The notes: generated by a model not told the origin, from the letters alone. A stretch of DNA of 64,000 nt from an uncultured Burkholderiales bacterium (GCA_937927685.1 CALBSC010000071.1:27153-91152), one strand, 5' to 3'; shown: positions 8,686 through 17,819, counted from the stretch's first letter. Numbers and translations are program-made.

Positions 8686-10068
8686 ATGAAACTCCCGCAA
8701 CTTTCCGCTGACAAACTGGCTCAGTTGATCGGGGTGGCCTCCGACATTGCCCTGGTCATCACGCACCAGGGAGATATCCAGTCGGTTTCCGTCGGTCGGG
8801 ACGAATTGGCCGTCCTGGGATGTTCGGACTGGATTGGTCGCCCCTGGGCAGACACCGTCACCTCGGAGAGCCGCATCAAAATTGCGGAAATGCTGGCGTC
8901 GCCCTCCAATGGTCAGCGTGGCCGCTGGCGTCAGGTCAATCACCCTGCCTCGCAAGGTCGGGAAATTCCGCTGGAATACAACGTCCTGGCCATCAGCGAC
9001 AAGTTGCTGCTGGCGTTGGGTCGCGGCATGGAAGCTGTGGCGTCCTTGCAGCAACGGTTGATCGAATCGCAACAAAAACTCGAGAGTGACTACCAGCGAC
9101 TGCGCCACATGGAGGGCAAGTCGCGCATCCTGTTTGAAACCGCCACCGAGCCTTTGCTCACGGTGGACGGTGCCACGCAGCGCGTGCTGGAACTCAATCC
9201 GACGGCACAGGCCCTGCTCAGCCATGGGCCCAAGCGTATCCAGGACAAAGACGTGCTGGAATGCTTTGACCCGGCAACACACGATGATGTGCTCTCCTTG
9301 CTGCGCATGGCGCAAGCCACCGGGCGCGTCGAGATGGGCCGCGCCCGGCTGCTGGGTCACGACAAGGAAGTCACCCTCTCAGCCAAGGCATTTCCCAGCG
9401 AACAGGGCGCCCAGGTTCTGTTGCGCTGCCTGGGGCAGGAGACCCGCACCCTTCAGGACACCCAGCAAGCTGACCGGGGCTGGATGCAAGAGGCGTTGGA
9501 GCGGGCACCGGACGGCTGGATCCTGGCGGACCGTCAGGGTCTCATCCTGTCAGCCAACGCCGAGTTCCTGTCGCAGATCGGTGCCATTTCCCTGGCTCAA
9601 CTGCAAGGCCAGCCCGTAGAGCGCTGGCTTGAACGAGGCGCAGTCGATTGGGGGGTGTTGCAGACCAATGTTCGCCAGCTCGGCTATGTCCGCAGTTTTG
9701 CCACCGAACTCAAAACCTTTTCCGGCATGAACCTGGCCGTGGAAATCACCGCCCTCACCCTGTCAGACCCGCAAGCAAACTGGATGCTGTATGTCCATGA
9801 CAGCCACCGGCAGCGACAGGTCAACACCCCGGCCAAAGCCACTGGCATGGCCGACTCGGTGGCTCAACTGGCTCAGCTCGTGGGGCGCATGCCCATGAAG
9901 GACATCGTGGGTGAAACCAACGAGATGATCGAGCGCATGTGTATCCTGGCCGCCCTGGACCTGACCCGGAACAACCGGGCCTCGGCCGCCGAAATGCTGG
10001 GCCTTTCGCGCCAGAGCCTGTACGTCAAACTCCGCCGCTTCGGCCTGGCCACCGATAAAGATCACTGA
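8686..10068 (+). CDS. ppsR: Redox-responsive photosynthesis repressor PpsR/CrtJ
   Basis: PpsR represses bch, crt and puc promoters in oxic conditions. The 460-residue product has PAS-like domains at about 20-110, 150-250 and 275-380, with a Q-linker helix (SLQQRLIESQQKLESDYQRL), and ends in a Fis-type helix-turn-helix (NRASAAEMLGLSRQSLYVKL). Cys248 between PAS domains and Cys419 just before the helix-turn-helix sit where the redox cysteines of Rhodobacter PpsR/CrtJ are known. The ATG at 8686 is chosen; a GTG lies four codons upstream and neither has a strong ribosome-binding site. PpsR boxes flank bchF, bchG and bchI. Confidence 0.95.
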   Translation: MKLPQLSADKLAQLIGVASDIALVITHQGDIQSVSVGRDELAVLGCSDWIGRPWADTVTSESRIKIAEMLASPSNGQRGRWRQVNHPASQGREIPLEYNVLAISDKLLLALGRGMEAVASLQQRLIESQQKLESDYQRLRHMEGKSRILFETATEPLLTVDGATQRVLELNPTAQALLSHGPKRIQDKDVLECFDPATHDDVLSLLRMAQATGRVEMGRARLLGHDKEVTLSAKAFPSEQGAQVLLRCLGQETRTLQDTQQADRGWMQEALERAPDGWILADRQGLILSANAEFLSQIGAISLAQLQGQPVERWLERGAVDWGVLQTNVRQLGYVRSFATELKTFSGMNLAVEITALTLSDPQANWMLYVHDSHRQRQVNTPAKATGMADSVAQLAQLVGRMPMKDIVGETNEMIERMCILAALDLTRNNRASAAEMLGLSRQSLYVKLRRFGLATDKDH

Positions 10069-10070
10069 AA

Positions 10071-10088
10071 TGTAAATTTCAGTTGACA
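10071..10088. promoter_or_regulatory. Perfect PpsR/CrtJ box upstream of bchG
   Basis: TGTAAATTTCAGTTGACA is an exact TGT-N12-ACA match beginning three bases after the ppsR stop codon and ending 28 bases before the bchG ATG. It is the best-matching PpsR box in the window and would place bchG-bch2-bchP-tspO under PpsR control. Confidence 0.75.
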
Positions 10089-10095
10089 TCTTTTC

Positions 10096-10122
10096 TTGTC
10101 GCGACAAAATGTCGTCATGACA
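10096..10122. promoter_or_regulatory. Nested GACA/TGTC palindromes at the bchG start
   Basis: The segment contains the perfect 12-base palindrome TTGTCGCGACAA (10096-10107), an overlapping CGACA-AAA-TGTCG dyad, and a TGTCGTCATGACA stretch running over the bchG start codon. Repeated TGTC/GACA half-sites next to a perfect PpsR box suggest extra repressor contacts or a translational hairpin. The function is unproven. Confidence 0.4.
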
Positions 10123-11004
10123 AGACCTGCGTTGTCCTCGGTCGCCGAATTGCTCAAACCCATCACGTGGTTTCCGCCGATGTGGGCCTTCGCCTGTGGC
10201 GTTGTGGCCTCGGGGGGTTCCTTCCGTGATCAGTGGTTGGCCATTCTGCTGGGGCTGGTCCTGGCGGGCCCCTTGGTATGCGCCAGCAGCCAGGCCGTCA
10301 ACGATTGGTTTGACCGGCACGTGGACGCCATCAACGAACCGCAACGCCCCATCCCGTCGGGGCGCATACCGGGCCAGTGGGGCCTGTACATCGCCGTCTT
10401 CTGGACCGGCTTGTCCTTGTTGTGGGCCTGGTACCTGAGCCCGTGGGGATTTGCCGCCGCCGGCCTGGGTCTGGTGCTGGCGTGGGCCTACAGTGCACCC
10501 CCCTTTCGCTTGAAACTCAACGGCTGGTGGGGCAACGCGGCCTGCGCACTCAGCTACGAGGGCCTGGCCTGGTTGACGGGAGCTGCCGTGGTGCTGGGCG
10601 ACGTCATCCCGCAAGAGCGGTCGTTTGTTCTGGCGCTGTTGTTCAGCCTGGGGGCACACGGCATCATGACCTTGAACGACTTCAAGTCGATTGCGGGTGA
10701 TCAACGCATGGGCGTGGGTTCATTGCCGGTGCGCCTGGGCGTGAATGGCGCTGCACGGACCGCCTGCCTGATGATGCTGGCGCCTCAAGCCGTGGTGGTG
10801 GCACTGCTGGTGACCTGGCAGACCCCGTGGCATGCCCTGGCCGTCGCGGCGTTGATGCTGGGTCAACTGCCCTTGATGCACCGCTTCTTGAAAGACCCGG
10901 TGGGCAAAGCCCTGATGCTGAGTGCATTTGGCGTTCCGCTGTTTGTCAGCGGCATGATGGTGAGTGCCTGGGCATTGCGCATCGGTCAAGGAGTGCCCGC
11001 ATGA
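10117..11004 (+). CDS. bchG: Bacteriochlorophyll synthase (geranylgeranyl/phytyl transferase)
   Basis: BchG is a UbiA-superfamily membrane prenyltransferase that esterifies bacteriochlorophyllide a with geranylgeranyl or phytyl diphosphate. The 295-residue product has the prenyl-diphosphate-binding motif NDWFDRHVDAINEP (about residues 65-78) and multiple membrane segments, and a second motif NDFKSIAGDQRMG. I use the ATG at 10117; a TTG seven codons upstream also opens the frame but lies in a palindromic region. The end overlaps the next gene as ATGA. It is the first structural gene after ppsR and is preceded by a perfect PpsR box. Confidence 0.95.
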   Translation: MTRPALSSVAELLKPITWFPPMWAFACGVVASGGSFRDQWLAILLGLVLAGPLVCASSQAVNDWFDRHVDAINEPQRPIPSGRIPGQWGLYIAVFWTGLSLLWAWYLSPWGFAAAGLGLVLAWAYSAPPFRLKLNGWWGNAACALSYEGLAWLTGAAVVLGDVIPQERSFVLALLFSLGAHGIMTLNDFKSIAGDQRMGVGSLPVRLGVNGAARTACLMMLAPQAVVVALLVTWQTPWHALAVAALMLGQLPLMHRFLKDPVGKALMLSAFGVPLFVSGMMVSAWALRIGQGVPA

Positions 11005-12353
11005 AGCCCCACGCAGCGTTTGGCTGGCTACAGATCTTCCGCCTCGGCCTGATTCAGGCCTGTCTGGGATCTGTCGTGGTGATGACGACGTCTACGCTGA
11101 ACCGGGTCATGGTGGTGGAATTGTCACTGCCCGCCTTGCTTCCCGGCTTGTTGGTGGGGTGGCATTACGCGGTTCAAATCGTCAGGCCCCGTCTGGGCTT
11201 CGGGGCCGACAGAGGGGGACGTTGCACCCCCTGGATGTTTGGCGGCATGGCCGTGCTGGCCGTGGGCGGCAGTCTGGCCGCACTGGCCACGACCTGGATG
11301 GCACAGGACCGGGGGCTGGGTATCGGCATGGCCGTCGTGGCCTTCTCCCTGATTGGTCTTGGCGTGAGTTCATGTGGCACATCGTTGTTGGTGCTGATGT
11401 CCAAACGCGTCCCGGACGCCTTGCGGGCGCCGGCAGCGACCACCGTCTGGATGATGATGATCATGGGGTTTGCATTGACGGCGGTGACCGCAGGCCGTTG
11501 GTTGGACCCCTTCAGTCCCGAGCGACTGGTGTGGGTGACCACCTGCGTCTCCGTGCTGGCCTTGGCCCTGAGTTCCCTGAGCCTCTGGGGGCTGGAAGGC
11601 AACCCCGCCCTCACACTGCAACAGGCTCAACAGCCCGCGCCGACACGGGCTGACTTTTCGCGCACGCTGCGTGAGGTCTGGAGTGAACCGCAAGCCCGAC
11701 ATTTCACCGTCTTTGTGTTTCTCTCCATGCTGGCCTACAGCGCGCAGGACCTGATACTCGAACCCTTCGCGGGCACGCTGTTTCGCATGACACCCGGCGA
11801 AACCACACAGCTCTCCGGCCTGCAACATGGGGCCGTGCTGGTGGGCATGATCAGCGTTGCCGTGGCGGGCAGCGGCTGGGTCAAAGGCCGCTTGGGCAGC
11901 GTCCAGGCCTGGATGGTCGGGGGGTGCCTGGTATCGGCGCTGGCCATGGCGGGCCTTTGCATGGCCGCTCAACAAGCTGATGTCTGGCCCTTGCGTGCCA
12001 ACGTGTGGCTGTTGGGCGTTGCCAATGGCGCTTTCTCGATTGCGGCCATCACCACAATGATGCGACTGGCTCGCGAAGGGGCAACGCAACGCGAAGGCAC
12101 CCGCATGGGCTTGTGGGGTGCCGCGCAAGCGATGGCCTTCGGACTGGGCGGCCTGGTGGGGACCGGCGTGAGTGATCTGGCCCGCTGGTGGATTCAGCAG
12201 GACGAACTGGCCTATGCCTGCGTTTTCTTTTTTGAAGTCGTGCTATTTACCTGGTCTGCCTGGTGGGCCCTGCGTGTCGGACACACGCCTGCGCGTGCCC
12301 CCCAGCCAAACCTGAACACCACAACGTGGGTACGAGAGGGACAGCAATCATGA
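11001..12353 (+). CDS. PucC/LhaA-family (BCD) membrane transporter, Bch2 type
   Basis: This 450-residue protein has about twelve hydrophobic segments and belongs to the PucC/LhaA/BCH1 branch of the major facilitator superfamily (RPRLGFGADRGGR loop near the N terminus). Family members assist light-harvesting complex assembly or bacteriochlorophyll delivery. The position between bchG and bchP matches the orf428/bch2 gene of other purple bacteria. It starts at an ATG preceded by AAGGAG, overlaps bchG by 4 bases and overlaps bchP by 4 bases. The exact substrate is not known. Confidence 0.88.
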   Translation: MKPHAAFGWLQIFRLGLIQACLGSVVVMTTSTLNRVMVVELSLPALLPGLLVGWHYAVQIVRPRLGFGADRGGRCTPWMFGGMAVLAVGGSLAALATTWMAQDRGLGIGMAVVAFSLIGLGVSSCGTSLLVLMSKRVPDALRAPAATTVWMMMIMGFALTAVTAGRWLDPFSPERLVWVTTCVSVLALALSSLSLWGLEGNPALTLQQAQQPAPTRADFSRTLREVWSEPQARHFTVFVFLSMLAYSAQDLILEPFAGTLFRMTPGETTQLSGLQHGAVLVGMISVAVAGSGWVKGRLGSVQAWMVGGCLVSALAMAGLCMAAQQADVWPLRANVWLLGVANGAFSIAAITTMMRLAREGATQREGTRMGLWGAAQAMAFGLGGLVGTGVSDLARWWIQQDELAYACVFFFEVVLFTWSAWWALRVGHTPARAPQPNLNTTTWVREGQQS

Positions 12354-13546
12354 CAGAAGAAACCTTTGACGCCGTGGTGATCGGCGGCGGACCTGCGGGT
12401 GCAACCGCCGCCGATGATCTGGCCAAAGCAGGCTGGCGCGTCTTGCTGCTGGACCGTGAGGGCCGAATCAAACCCTGCGGGGGCGCTATTCCGCCCCGTC
12501 TGATCAAGGATTTTGAAATTCCTGATCATCTCCTGGTGGCCAAGGTGCGTTGTGCGCGCATGATCTCCCCCAGCGACAACCGCGTAGACATCCCGATCGA
12601 CAATGGATTTGTCGGCATGGTCAACCGCGACTCCTTTGACGAATGGCTACGCGAGCGTGCGCGCGAACACGGCGCGGTTCGCCAGCGTGGACGCTTTGAG
12701 AGCGTGAGCCAGGAAGCGGACGGCATGGCGCGCGTGCACTTTGAATCCATCCTCGCCAAACAGGTGACGGTGAGCAGCAGTGTGCGTGCACGACTGGTGA
12801 TCGGTGCAGATGGCGCCCGTTCTGAAGTGGCACGCCAATGCGTGGAGGGGGCAGACCGCACGCGGTATGTGTTCGCTTATCACGAAATCATTGCCGCACC
12901 ACCGCCCTCCGCGCAACACGACGCCGAGCGATGCGATGTCTACTACCGGGGCACACTGTCACCCGACTTTTATGGCTGGGTGTTCCCGCACGGTGACACC
13001 ATGAGCGTGGGAACCGGCAGCGCAGACAAAGGGTTTTCGCTGCGAAGCGCTGTGGAGCGCCTGCGCGAAACCGCCGACCTGAAAGACGCCCCTACTCTGC
13101 GCAAAGAAGGTGCCCCCATTCCGCTCAAGCCCTTGCCTCGCTGGGACAATGGCAAGAACGTCATGCTTTGCGGCGATGCTGCCGGGGTGGTGGCGCCCTC
13201 TTCCGGTGAGGGCATTTACTACGCCATGGCCTGTGGGCGCATGACGGCCGAAGCGGCACACCAGTTTCTGCACACCGGGGCTGTCTCGGCCCTCAAGGCG
13301 CCACGCAAGCAATTCATGAAGGAGCACGGCCGCGTGTTCTGGGTGCTGGGCATCATGCAGTACTTCTGGTACAGCAGCGACAAGCGGCGCGAGAAATTTG
13401 TCAAAATCTGCGAAGACAAAGACGTGCAGCAACTGACTTTCGAGTCCTACATGAACAAAGTGCTGGTCCGCAAAAAGCCCATGGCGCATGTGCGCATCTT
13501 CTTCAAAGACCTGGGGCATCTGCTGGGTTTCGCGCGCACCTCATGA
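12350..13546 (+). CDS. bchP: Geranylgeranyl diphosphate/bacteriochlorophyll reductase
   Basis: BchP is a flavoprotein that reduces three double bonds of the geranylgeranyl tail to phytyl. The 398-residue product opens with a dinucleotide-binding fold (VVIGGGPAGATAADDLAKAG, about residues 9-28), followed by CGGAIPP and the FAD-contact region MLCGDAAGVVAPSSGEGI near residues 270-290, all typical of the ChlP/BchP group. It is translationally coupled by ATGA overlaps to the upstream transporter gene and to tspO downstream. Confidence 0.95.
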   Translation: MTEETFDAVVIGGGPAGATAADDLAKAGWRVLLLDREGRIKPCGGAIPPRLIKDFEIPDHLLVAKVRCARMISPSDNRVDIPIDNGFVGMVNRDSFDEWLRERAREHGAVRQRGRFESVSQEADGMARVHFESILAKQVTVSSSVRARLVIGADGARSEVARQCVEGADRTRYVFAYHEIIAAPPPSAQHDAERCDVYYRGTLSPDFYGWVFPHGDTMSVGTGSADKGFSLRSAVERLRETADLKDAPTLRKEGAPIPLKPLPRWDNGKNVMLCGDAAGVVAPSSGEGIYYAMACGRMTAEAAHQFLHTGAVSALKAPRKQFMKEHGRVFWVLGIMQYFWYSSDKRREKFVKICEDKDVQQLTFESYMNKVLVRKKPMAHVRIFFKDLGHLLGFARTS

Positions 13547-14031
13547 AATCATGGCGTGGTCTTGCGCTGGCCTTTGTGTTGAGCTTTGGCACGGCTGGCC
13601 TGGGCGGCTCGGTCACCGATCTGGGGCCCTGGTATCAGACCTTGCAACAACCCCCGTGGAAACCACCGGACTGGGCATTCGGTCCGATCTGGACCACGCT
13701 TTTCTCTCTCATGGCCATCAGCGGCTGGTGGGCCTGGCGCGTCACCTCGAATGCCGGTCGACGCCGTCAGGCCCTGGCGCTGTGGGCCTTCAATGGCCTG
13801 TGCAATGTGGCCTGGAGTTTTCTGTTCTTCAAACTGCAACGCCCCGACTGGGCCTTGATGGAGTGGGTGCTCCTGTGGTCATCCATCACCGCGCTGATGA
13901 TGGCGTTGCGGCGCGACTCCAACCTGGCCGCCTGGTTGCTGTTGCCCTACCTGTTGTGGGTGAGTGTGGCGGGTCTGTTGAACCACGCAGTCATTGCACT
14001 CAATGGTCCTTTTCCGCGCGTGTTGCCTTGA
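13543..14031 (+). CDS. tspO: TspO/MBR (tryptophan-rich sensory protein)
   Basis: TspO is an outer-membrane porphyrin-binding protein, homologous to the mitochondrial benzodiazepine receptor, that in Rhodobacter negatively modulates pigment gene expression with oxygen. The 162-residue product has five hydrophobic helices and the family signature with clustered aromatic residues (PPWKPPDWAFGPIWTTLF, about residues 37-54; FNGLCNVAWSFLFF). The ATG overlaps the bchP stop, making it the last gene of bchG-bch2-bchP-tspO. Its 3' end overlaps the convergent bchO by 32 bases. Confidence 0.93.
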   Translation: MKSWRGLALAFVLSFGTAGLGGSVTDLGPWYQTLQQPPWKPPDWAFGPIWTTLFSLMAISGWWAWRVTSNAGRRRQALALWAFNGLCNVAWSFLFFKLQRPDWALMEWVLLWSSITALMMALRRDSNLAAWLLLPYLLWVSVAGLLNHAVIALNGPFPRVLP

Positions 14032-14905
14032 CCCAGTCAGACACGCGCAGCGCCATGTCGGCCGGCGCTTCCTCGTGCGCCAGATGACCGAGACCAGTGA
14101 CCACCTCGTAATGCGCCAACGGTAAACCTTGTGCGAGCGGCCGGGTGGATTGCGGGTCGATGGTGCGGTCCCGCTCGCCGCACAGGATGAGCACCGGCGA
14201 ATCCAGTTGCGACAGCCGTGGACTCCAGGCCGACAAGTCCCAGCGTTCCATCATCGTCAGCACACCGCGCACATGCACCGGCTGGGAGAACAGCCGTTTG
14301 TACAAGCTGACGCCTTGCGCCGACAGCCTGGACCCCGTTCCCAGCATCACCCGCTGAACCAGATCACCCCGCGCCGCCTGCTTGGCCATCAGCCATCCCG
14401 AGAGCGGATTGAGCGTGACCAGCTTGGCAGCAGGCGCAAACAACCAGCCAGCCCAACCCTTCATGGGCAACCAGGCCGGATTGAAGGCCACCAGCAACGG
14501 TTTGTCGGCGGTCTGCATCTGCAGCACGATTTCAGCAGCGACGGCCGCCCCGGCTGAATGGCCCACCACCACCGCCGGTTTCATCGCCATGGTGTTCAAC
14601 AGGGCTTGCACCGCTTTGGCCATGCCTGGCAGCGTCATCAGCGCCGGATCTGCCGCACCGGTGAGTGCATGCCCGGGCAAGTCCACGCTCACCACCGTGA
14701 ATTCACGGGCCCACAGTGGCATGAGTTCGCGCCAGGTGTGGGTGGATGCGCCTGTGCCGTGCAACAGCACCATGACAGGCCCGCGCCCCTGTTGCTGCAC
14801 ATGCCAGCGCACACCGGCGGCCTGGACAAACTGGCTGCAGGCCGTCAGCGGCCAGTCATCGCGCCAGGCCCGCCAGTCCAGTGGAGGATAGAGAAGGTCG
14901 AGCAT
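14000..14905 (-). CDS. bchO: BchO, alpha/beta hydrolase of the Mg-chelatase operon
   Basis: BchO is an alpha/beta-fold hydrolase usually encoded with bchI and bchD; its biochemical role in pigment synthesis is not well established. The 301-residue product shows the oxyanion-hole motif LLHGTGASTHTW (about residues 48-59), nucleophile elbow VVGHSAGAAVAAE, an acid-loop region LILCGERDRTIDP and a C-terminal histidine in GLGHLAHEE. It lies 9 bases after bchD in the order bchI-bchD-bchO and is convergent with tspO, sharing 32 bases. Confidence 0.9.
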   Translation of the reverse strand: MLDLLYPPLDWRAWRDDWPLTACSQFVQAAGVRWHVQQQGRGPVMVLLHGTGASTHTWRELMPLWAREFTVVSVDLPGHALTGAADPALMTLPGMAKAVQALLNTMAMKPAVVVGHSAGAAVAAEIVLQMQTADKPLLVAFNPAWLPMKGWAGWLFAPAAKLVTLNPLSGWLMAKQAARGDLVQRVMLGTGSRLSAQGVSLYKRLFSQPVHVRGVLTMMERWDLSAWSPRLSQLDSPVLILCGERDRTIDPQSTRPLAQGLPLAHYEVVTGLGHLAHEEAPADMALRVSDWVKATRAEKDH

Positions 14906-14914
14906 CGCGCATGC

Positions 14915-16687
14915 TCAAGCAGTTGTGTCGTGCAGCACGACCCGCATCGCATCCGCCATGCGCGCCGACTGGGCATACGGCATGGGCAGGTAACGCGCCG
15001 CCATCAGGCGGGCCCATTCCTGCGCCAGCGGATCGGGTTGCATCGAGGTGTCCAGCCACAAGGCCGTGAGTCGATGTTGCCCCCACGCTTGTGCCAACGT
15101 CCTGGCGTCCCGTTGCGCTTCTTCGCGTCCGCCGATCCCGGCCAAATTGACATTGGCACGTCCATCGCTGAGCATCACCAGGACAGGCGTCACCCCCGAG
15201 CGAACCTGCTGCTGCGCCACCTCCAGTGCCAGACGCAACGCACTGGCCAGGGGCGTACCCCCACCGGCGGGCAGACCCGACAGTGCGCGCTTGGCACGCA
15301 CCAACGACCGCGTGGGCGGCAGCAACACGTGGGCTTGTCCGGCCCGGAAGCTCAGCACACACACCTGGTCACGGCGGGCATAGGACTGTTGCAGCAACAA
15401 CTCCACCGCCCCCTTGGCTTCTGCCAGTCGCTGTGCCGCAGCCGAACCGGATGCATCAACGGCGAAGATCAGGCAGGTGGAGGTGTGTTGGGCAAAGCGC
15501 TGGCAATGGAAGTCTTCGACGCGAATGGCCAACCTCGCCCCGTATTGCGGCGGCGCACGCAGGGCCTGACGTGGGATGGCAGAGCGCAAGGTCGCGAGGA
15601 CATGCAGGCGGGCTCCCTGGTGGGGCTTGCCAGGACGCGGCGAGAGCGGGCGCCCCCGGTGCCGGCTGTGTCGAACCGCGCCTTGCTGTCCTTGAGAACC
15701 GGCACCACGCACGGCCTGGCTGTTGAGTTTCAACCGGTCCAGCAGTTGCTCGGGCAAAGCCGCCAGGGCCGCCTGCAACACCACGTCTTCGAGCGGCGGT
15801 GTCTCCTGCGGTTGCGGGGACGGCTCAGCAGATGCGTCCTGGTCGTCTGCGGGTGGCACCGCGTCGGGTGGCTCTTCCAACGGTGTCTCAGCAGACTCGG
15901 GCTCGGGCTCGGCATGGGCGTCAGCGTCGGAAGCAGGCAACACAGTGGCACGCGGCGCCAACACCCAGCGTGCGGCGCGCGACACATCTTGCGGCTCAAC
16001 GGTCTGGCGGCGCTGCAATGCCGCCAGGATGCGCGCCAACCGGGCCGCCATCAGCGGCGCACGCAACGAGTCCACCCCCAGGGCCCAGGCCGTCTGGCAC
16101 AAGGCCTGCAATTGCTCTTCACTCATCGCCACCTGCGACCAGTGGGCGCGGGCGTGCGCCACATCCTCGGGCTCAAAATCCGTCACGATCGGGTCGCGCA
16201 GCGTCAGCTCACGCAGATCAAGCCACAAGCCCAGTCGCTCAGCCAGGCTGGGCAGGATGCTGTTTTCGTCGTCCAGGGATTCATCCAGCGCGACAACGCC
16301 AAATGAGGTCGCCTCGCCAAGCAGGCTGCGGTCCTGCGCCTGCGCGATACGGGCGACCAACCCGATGTTGAGTCGCTCCGCCATGGGGAGTATCGCCACC
16401 CCTCCAGCGGCTTGCGCCAACAAGCCCGCCTGCCAGACCGGTCGACCCTGCGCCAGGGTGGCACTGACGTCCAGTCCACCCAGCAAGCGCTCGTCGTCCA
16501 CATGCGAGGGAATACGCACCCCGGTGCTGACCATGGCTTTCAGGAGGGCCAGACACTGATCGCGGGCGGGGCCGTGGTGGGCACGCACCCAGGCACCTCC
16601 CAGTGCTGCGGGACTCACCGACAGTGCCGCCAATGCCCAACCCAGCTCGGAGCCAGCCTGGGACTCGGAGAGTTCCGACAGGCTCAC
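14915..16687 (-). CDS. bchD: Magnesium chelatase subunit D
   Basis: BchD forms the AAA+ motor platform with BchI for Mg insertion by BchH. The 590-residue product has a degenerate AAA+ N-terminal half, an acidic proline-rich linker at about residues 250-300, and a C-terminal von Willebrand A (integrin I) domain with the metal site D-x-S-x-S in VDASGSAAAQ. The first codon is GTG, overlapping the bchI stop as GTGA, so translation is probably coupled. As in the family, the ATPase Walker motifs are poorly kept compared with BchI. Confidence 0.94.
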   Translation of the reverse strand: MSLSELSESQAGSELGWALAALSVSPAALGGAWVRAHHGPARDQCLALLKAMVSTGVRIPSHVDDERLLGGLDVSATLAQGRPVWQAGLLAQAAGGVAILPMAERLNIGLVARIAQAQDRSLLGEATSFGVVALDESLDDENSILPSLAERLGLWLDLRELTLRDPIVTDFEPEDVAHARAHWSQVAMSEEQLQALCQTAWALGVDSLRAPLMAARLARILAALQRRQTVEPQDVSRAARWVLAPRATVLPASDADAHAEPEPESAETPLEEPPDAVPPADDQDASAEPSPQPQETPPLEDVVLQAALAALPEQLLDRLKLNSQAVRGAGSQGQQGAVRHSRHRGRPLSPRPGKPHQGARLHVLATLRSAIPRQALRAPPQYGARLAIRVEDFHCQRFAQHTSTCLIFAVDASGSAAAQRLAEAKGAVELLLQQSYARRDQVCVLSFRAGQAHVLLPPTRSLVRAKRALSGLPAGGGTPLASALRLALEVAQQQVRSGVTPVLVMLSDGRANVNLAGIGGREEAQRDARTLAQAWGQHRLTALWLDTSMQPDPLAQEWARLMAARYLPMPYAQSARMADAMRVVLHDTTA

Positions 16688-17706
16688 CTCGGCAAGACTT
16701 CCTGCAAGGCCCGCTGCACGCGAGCATCCGAACCGGTGTCATCCAGGGGGTTACGCCGCAACCGGTGGCGCAGCACCAGCGGAGCCACCCGCCTCAGGTC
16801 GTCTGCCACGACCTGTTTTCGGGCATTCAGGGCGGCCATGGCGCGCAAACTGCGCATGAGCGTCAACTCGGCCCGCAGGCCATCGGTGCCCAGGCGCTGA
16901 CACAGGTCCGCACACTGGTGCAGGATGTCGTCGCCCAACTCCAGTTCGGGCAGGCGCTTGCGCGCTGCCACAATTTTGCTGCGCAACTTCTGGTTACCAC
17001 TGGACCAGGTGGTGCGGAACGCCTGCGGGTCGCGCTCAAAGGCGTCGCGCCTGCGCACCACCTCCACCCGCTGCGCCAAATCCTGCGGGGTCCTCACCTC
17101 GACCGACAAACCAAAGCGGTCGAGCAGTTGTGGCCTCAACTCACCCTCTTCAGGGTTGCCGCTTCCCACCAGGACAAAGCGGGCCGGATGACGCACGCTC
17201 AGACCTTCACGCTCCACCAGGTTTTCGCCCGAGGCGGCCACGTCGATCAGCAGGTCAACCAGGTGATCCTCGAGCAGGTTGACCTCATCGATGTACAAAA
17301 AGCCCCGGTTCGCCTGCGCCAACAAACCGGGCGCAAACGACTTCACGCCCTGAGACAGGGCTTTTTCCAGATCCAGTGCACCCACCACGCGGTCCTCGGT
17401 GGCTCCCAGGGGCATGTCGACCACCGGCACCGGGCGTGTCTCCACCTTGGGTTTGCTGGCCACGCCCGCCTGGCAATGCGGGCAGGCACCTGCCGGCCCC
17501 CCCGGATCGCAGCCATAGGGGCAGCCTGCCACGACCTTCAACGGCGGCAACAAATCGGCCAGCCCCCGGACCGCCGTGGATTTACCCGTGCCCCGGTCGC
17601 CCAGCACCAGGACCCCTCCCACGGTGGGATCAACCGCGACGATCTGGATCGCCAGAACCATGTCCTCTTGTCCAACGATTGCAGCAAAAGGGTAAGTGAG
17701 TGCCAT
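16684..17706 (-). CDS. bchI: Magnesium chelatase ATPase subunit I
   Basis: BchI is the AAA+ ATPase of Mg-chelatase. The 340-residue product has Walker A GDRGTGKST at about residues 36-44, Walker B FLYIDEVNLL, sensor 1 VGSGNPEEGELRPQLLDRFG, and a cysteine-bearing insertion (CPYGCDP and CPHC) usual in bacterial BchI. The ATG at 17706 starts MALTYPFAAIVGQ, as expected. It leads bchI-bchD-bchO, and the upstream gap holds two PpsR-box-like sequences shared with the divergent AerR-like gene. Confidence 0.96.
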   Translation of the reverse strand: MALTYPFAAIVGQEDMVLAIQIVAVDPTVGGVLVLGDRGTGKSTAVRGLADLLPPLKVVAGCPYGCDPGGPAGACPHCQAGVASKPKVETRPVPVVDMPLGATEDRVVGALDLEKALSQGVKSFAPGLLAQANRGFLYIDEVNLLEDHLVDLLIDVAASGENLVEREGLSVRHPARFVLVGSGNPEEGELRPQLLDRFGLSVEVRTPQDLAQRVEVVRRRDAFERDPQAFRTTWSSGNQKLRSKIVAARKRLPELELGDDILHQCADLCQRLGTDGLRAELTLMRSLRAMAALNARKQVVADDLRRVAPLVLRHRLRRNPLDDTGSDARVQRALQEVLPR

Positions 17707-17749
17707 AAACGATCAGTCCGATGAGTTCAGTCAGAAAAAACAGCCATTG

Positions 17750-17767
17750 CGTCAACTCAAGATGACA
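17750..17767. promoter_or_regulatory. PpsR/CrtJ box, one mismatch (bchI upstream)
   Basis: CGTCAACTCAAGATGACA matches TGT-N12-ACA except for the first base and keeps the GTCA-N8-TGAC dyad. It resembles the reverse of the bchF box. It lies 44 bases upstream of bchI. Confidence 0.6.
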
Positions 17768-17801
17768 CTTTACATCGATTTAGACTATGCCTCGAAAAAA
17801 G

Positions 17802-17819
17802 TGTCAAGACAAGAGGACA
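17802..17819. promoter_or_regulatory. PpsR/CrtJ box with exact TGT-N12-ACA ends
   Basis: TGTCAAGACAAGAGGACA has exact TGT and ACA ends 12 bases apart, though its inner dyad is weaker than the other sites. It starts 52 bases, about five turns, from the preceding box. The pair lies between bchI and the divergent AerR-like gene and could repress both. Confidence 0.55.
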
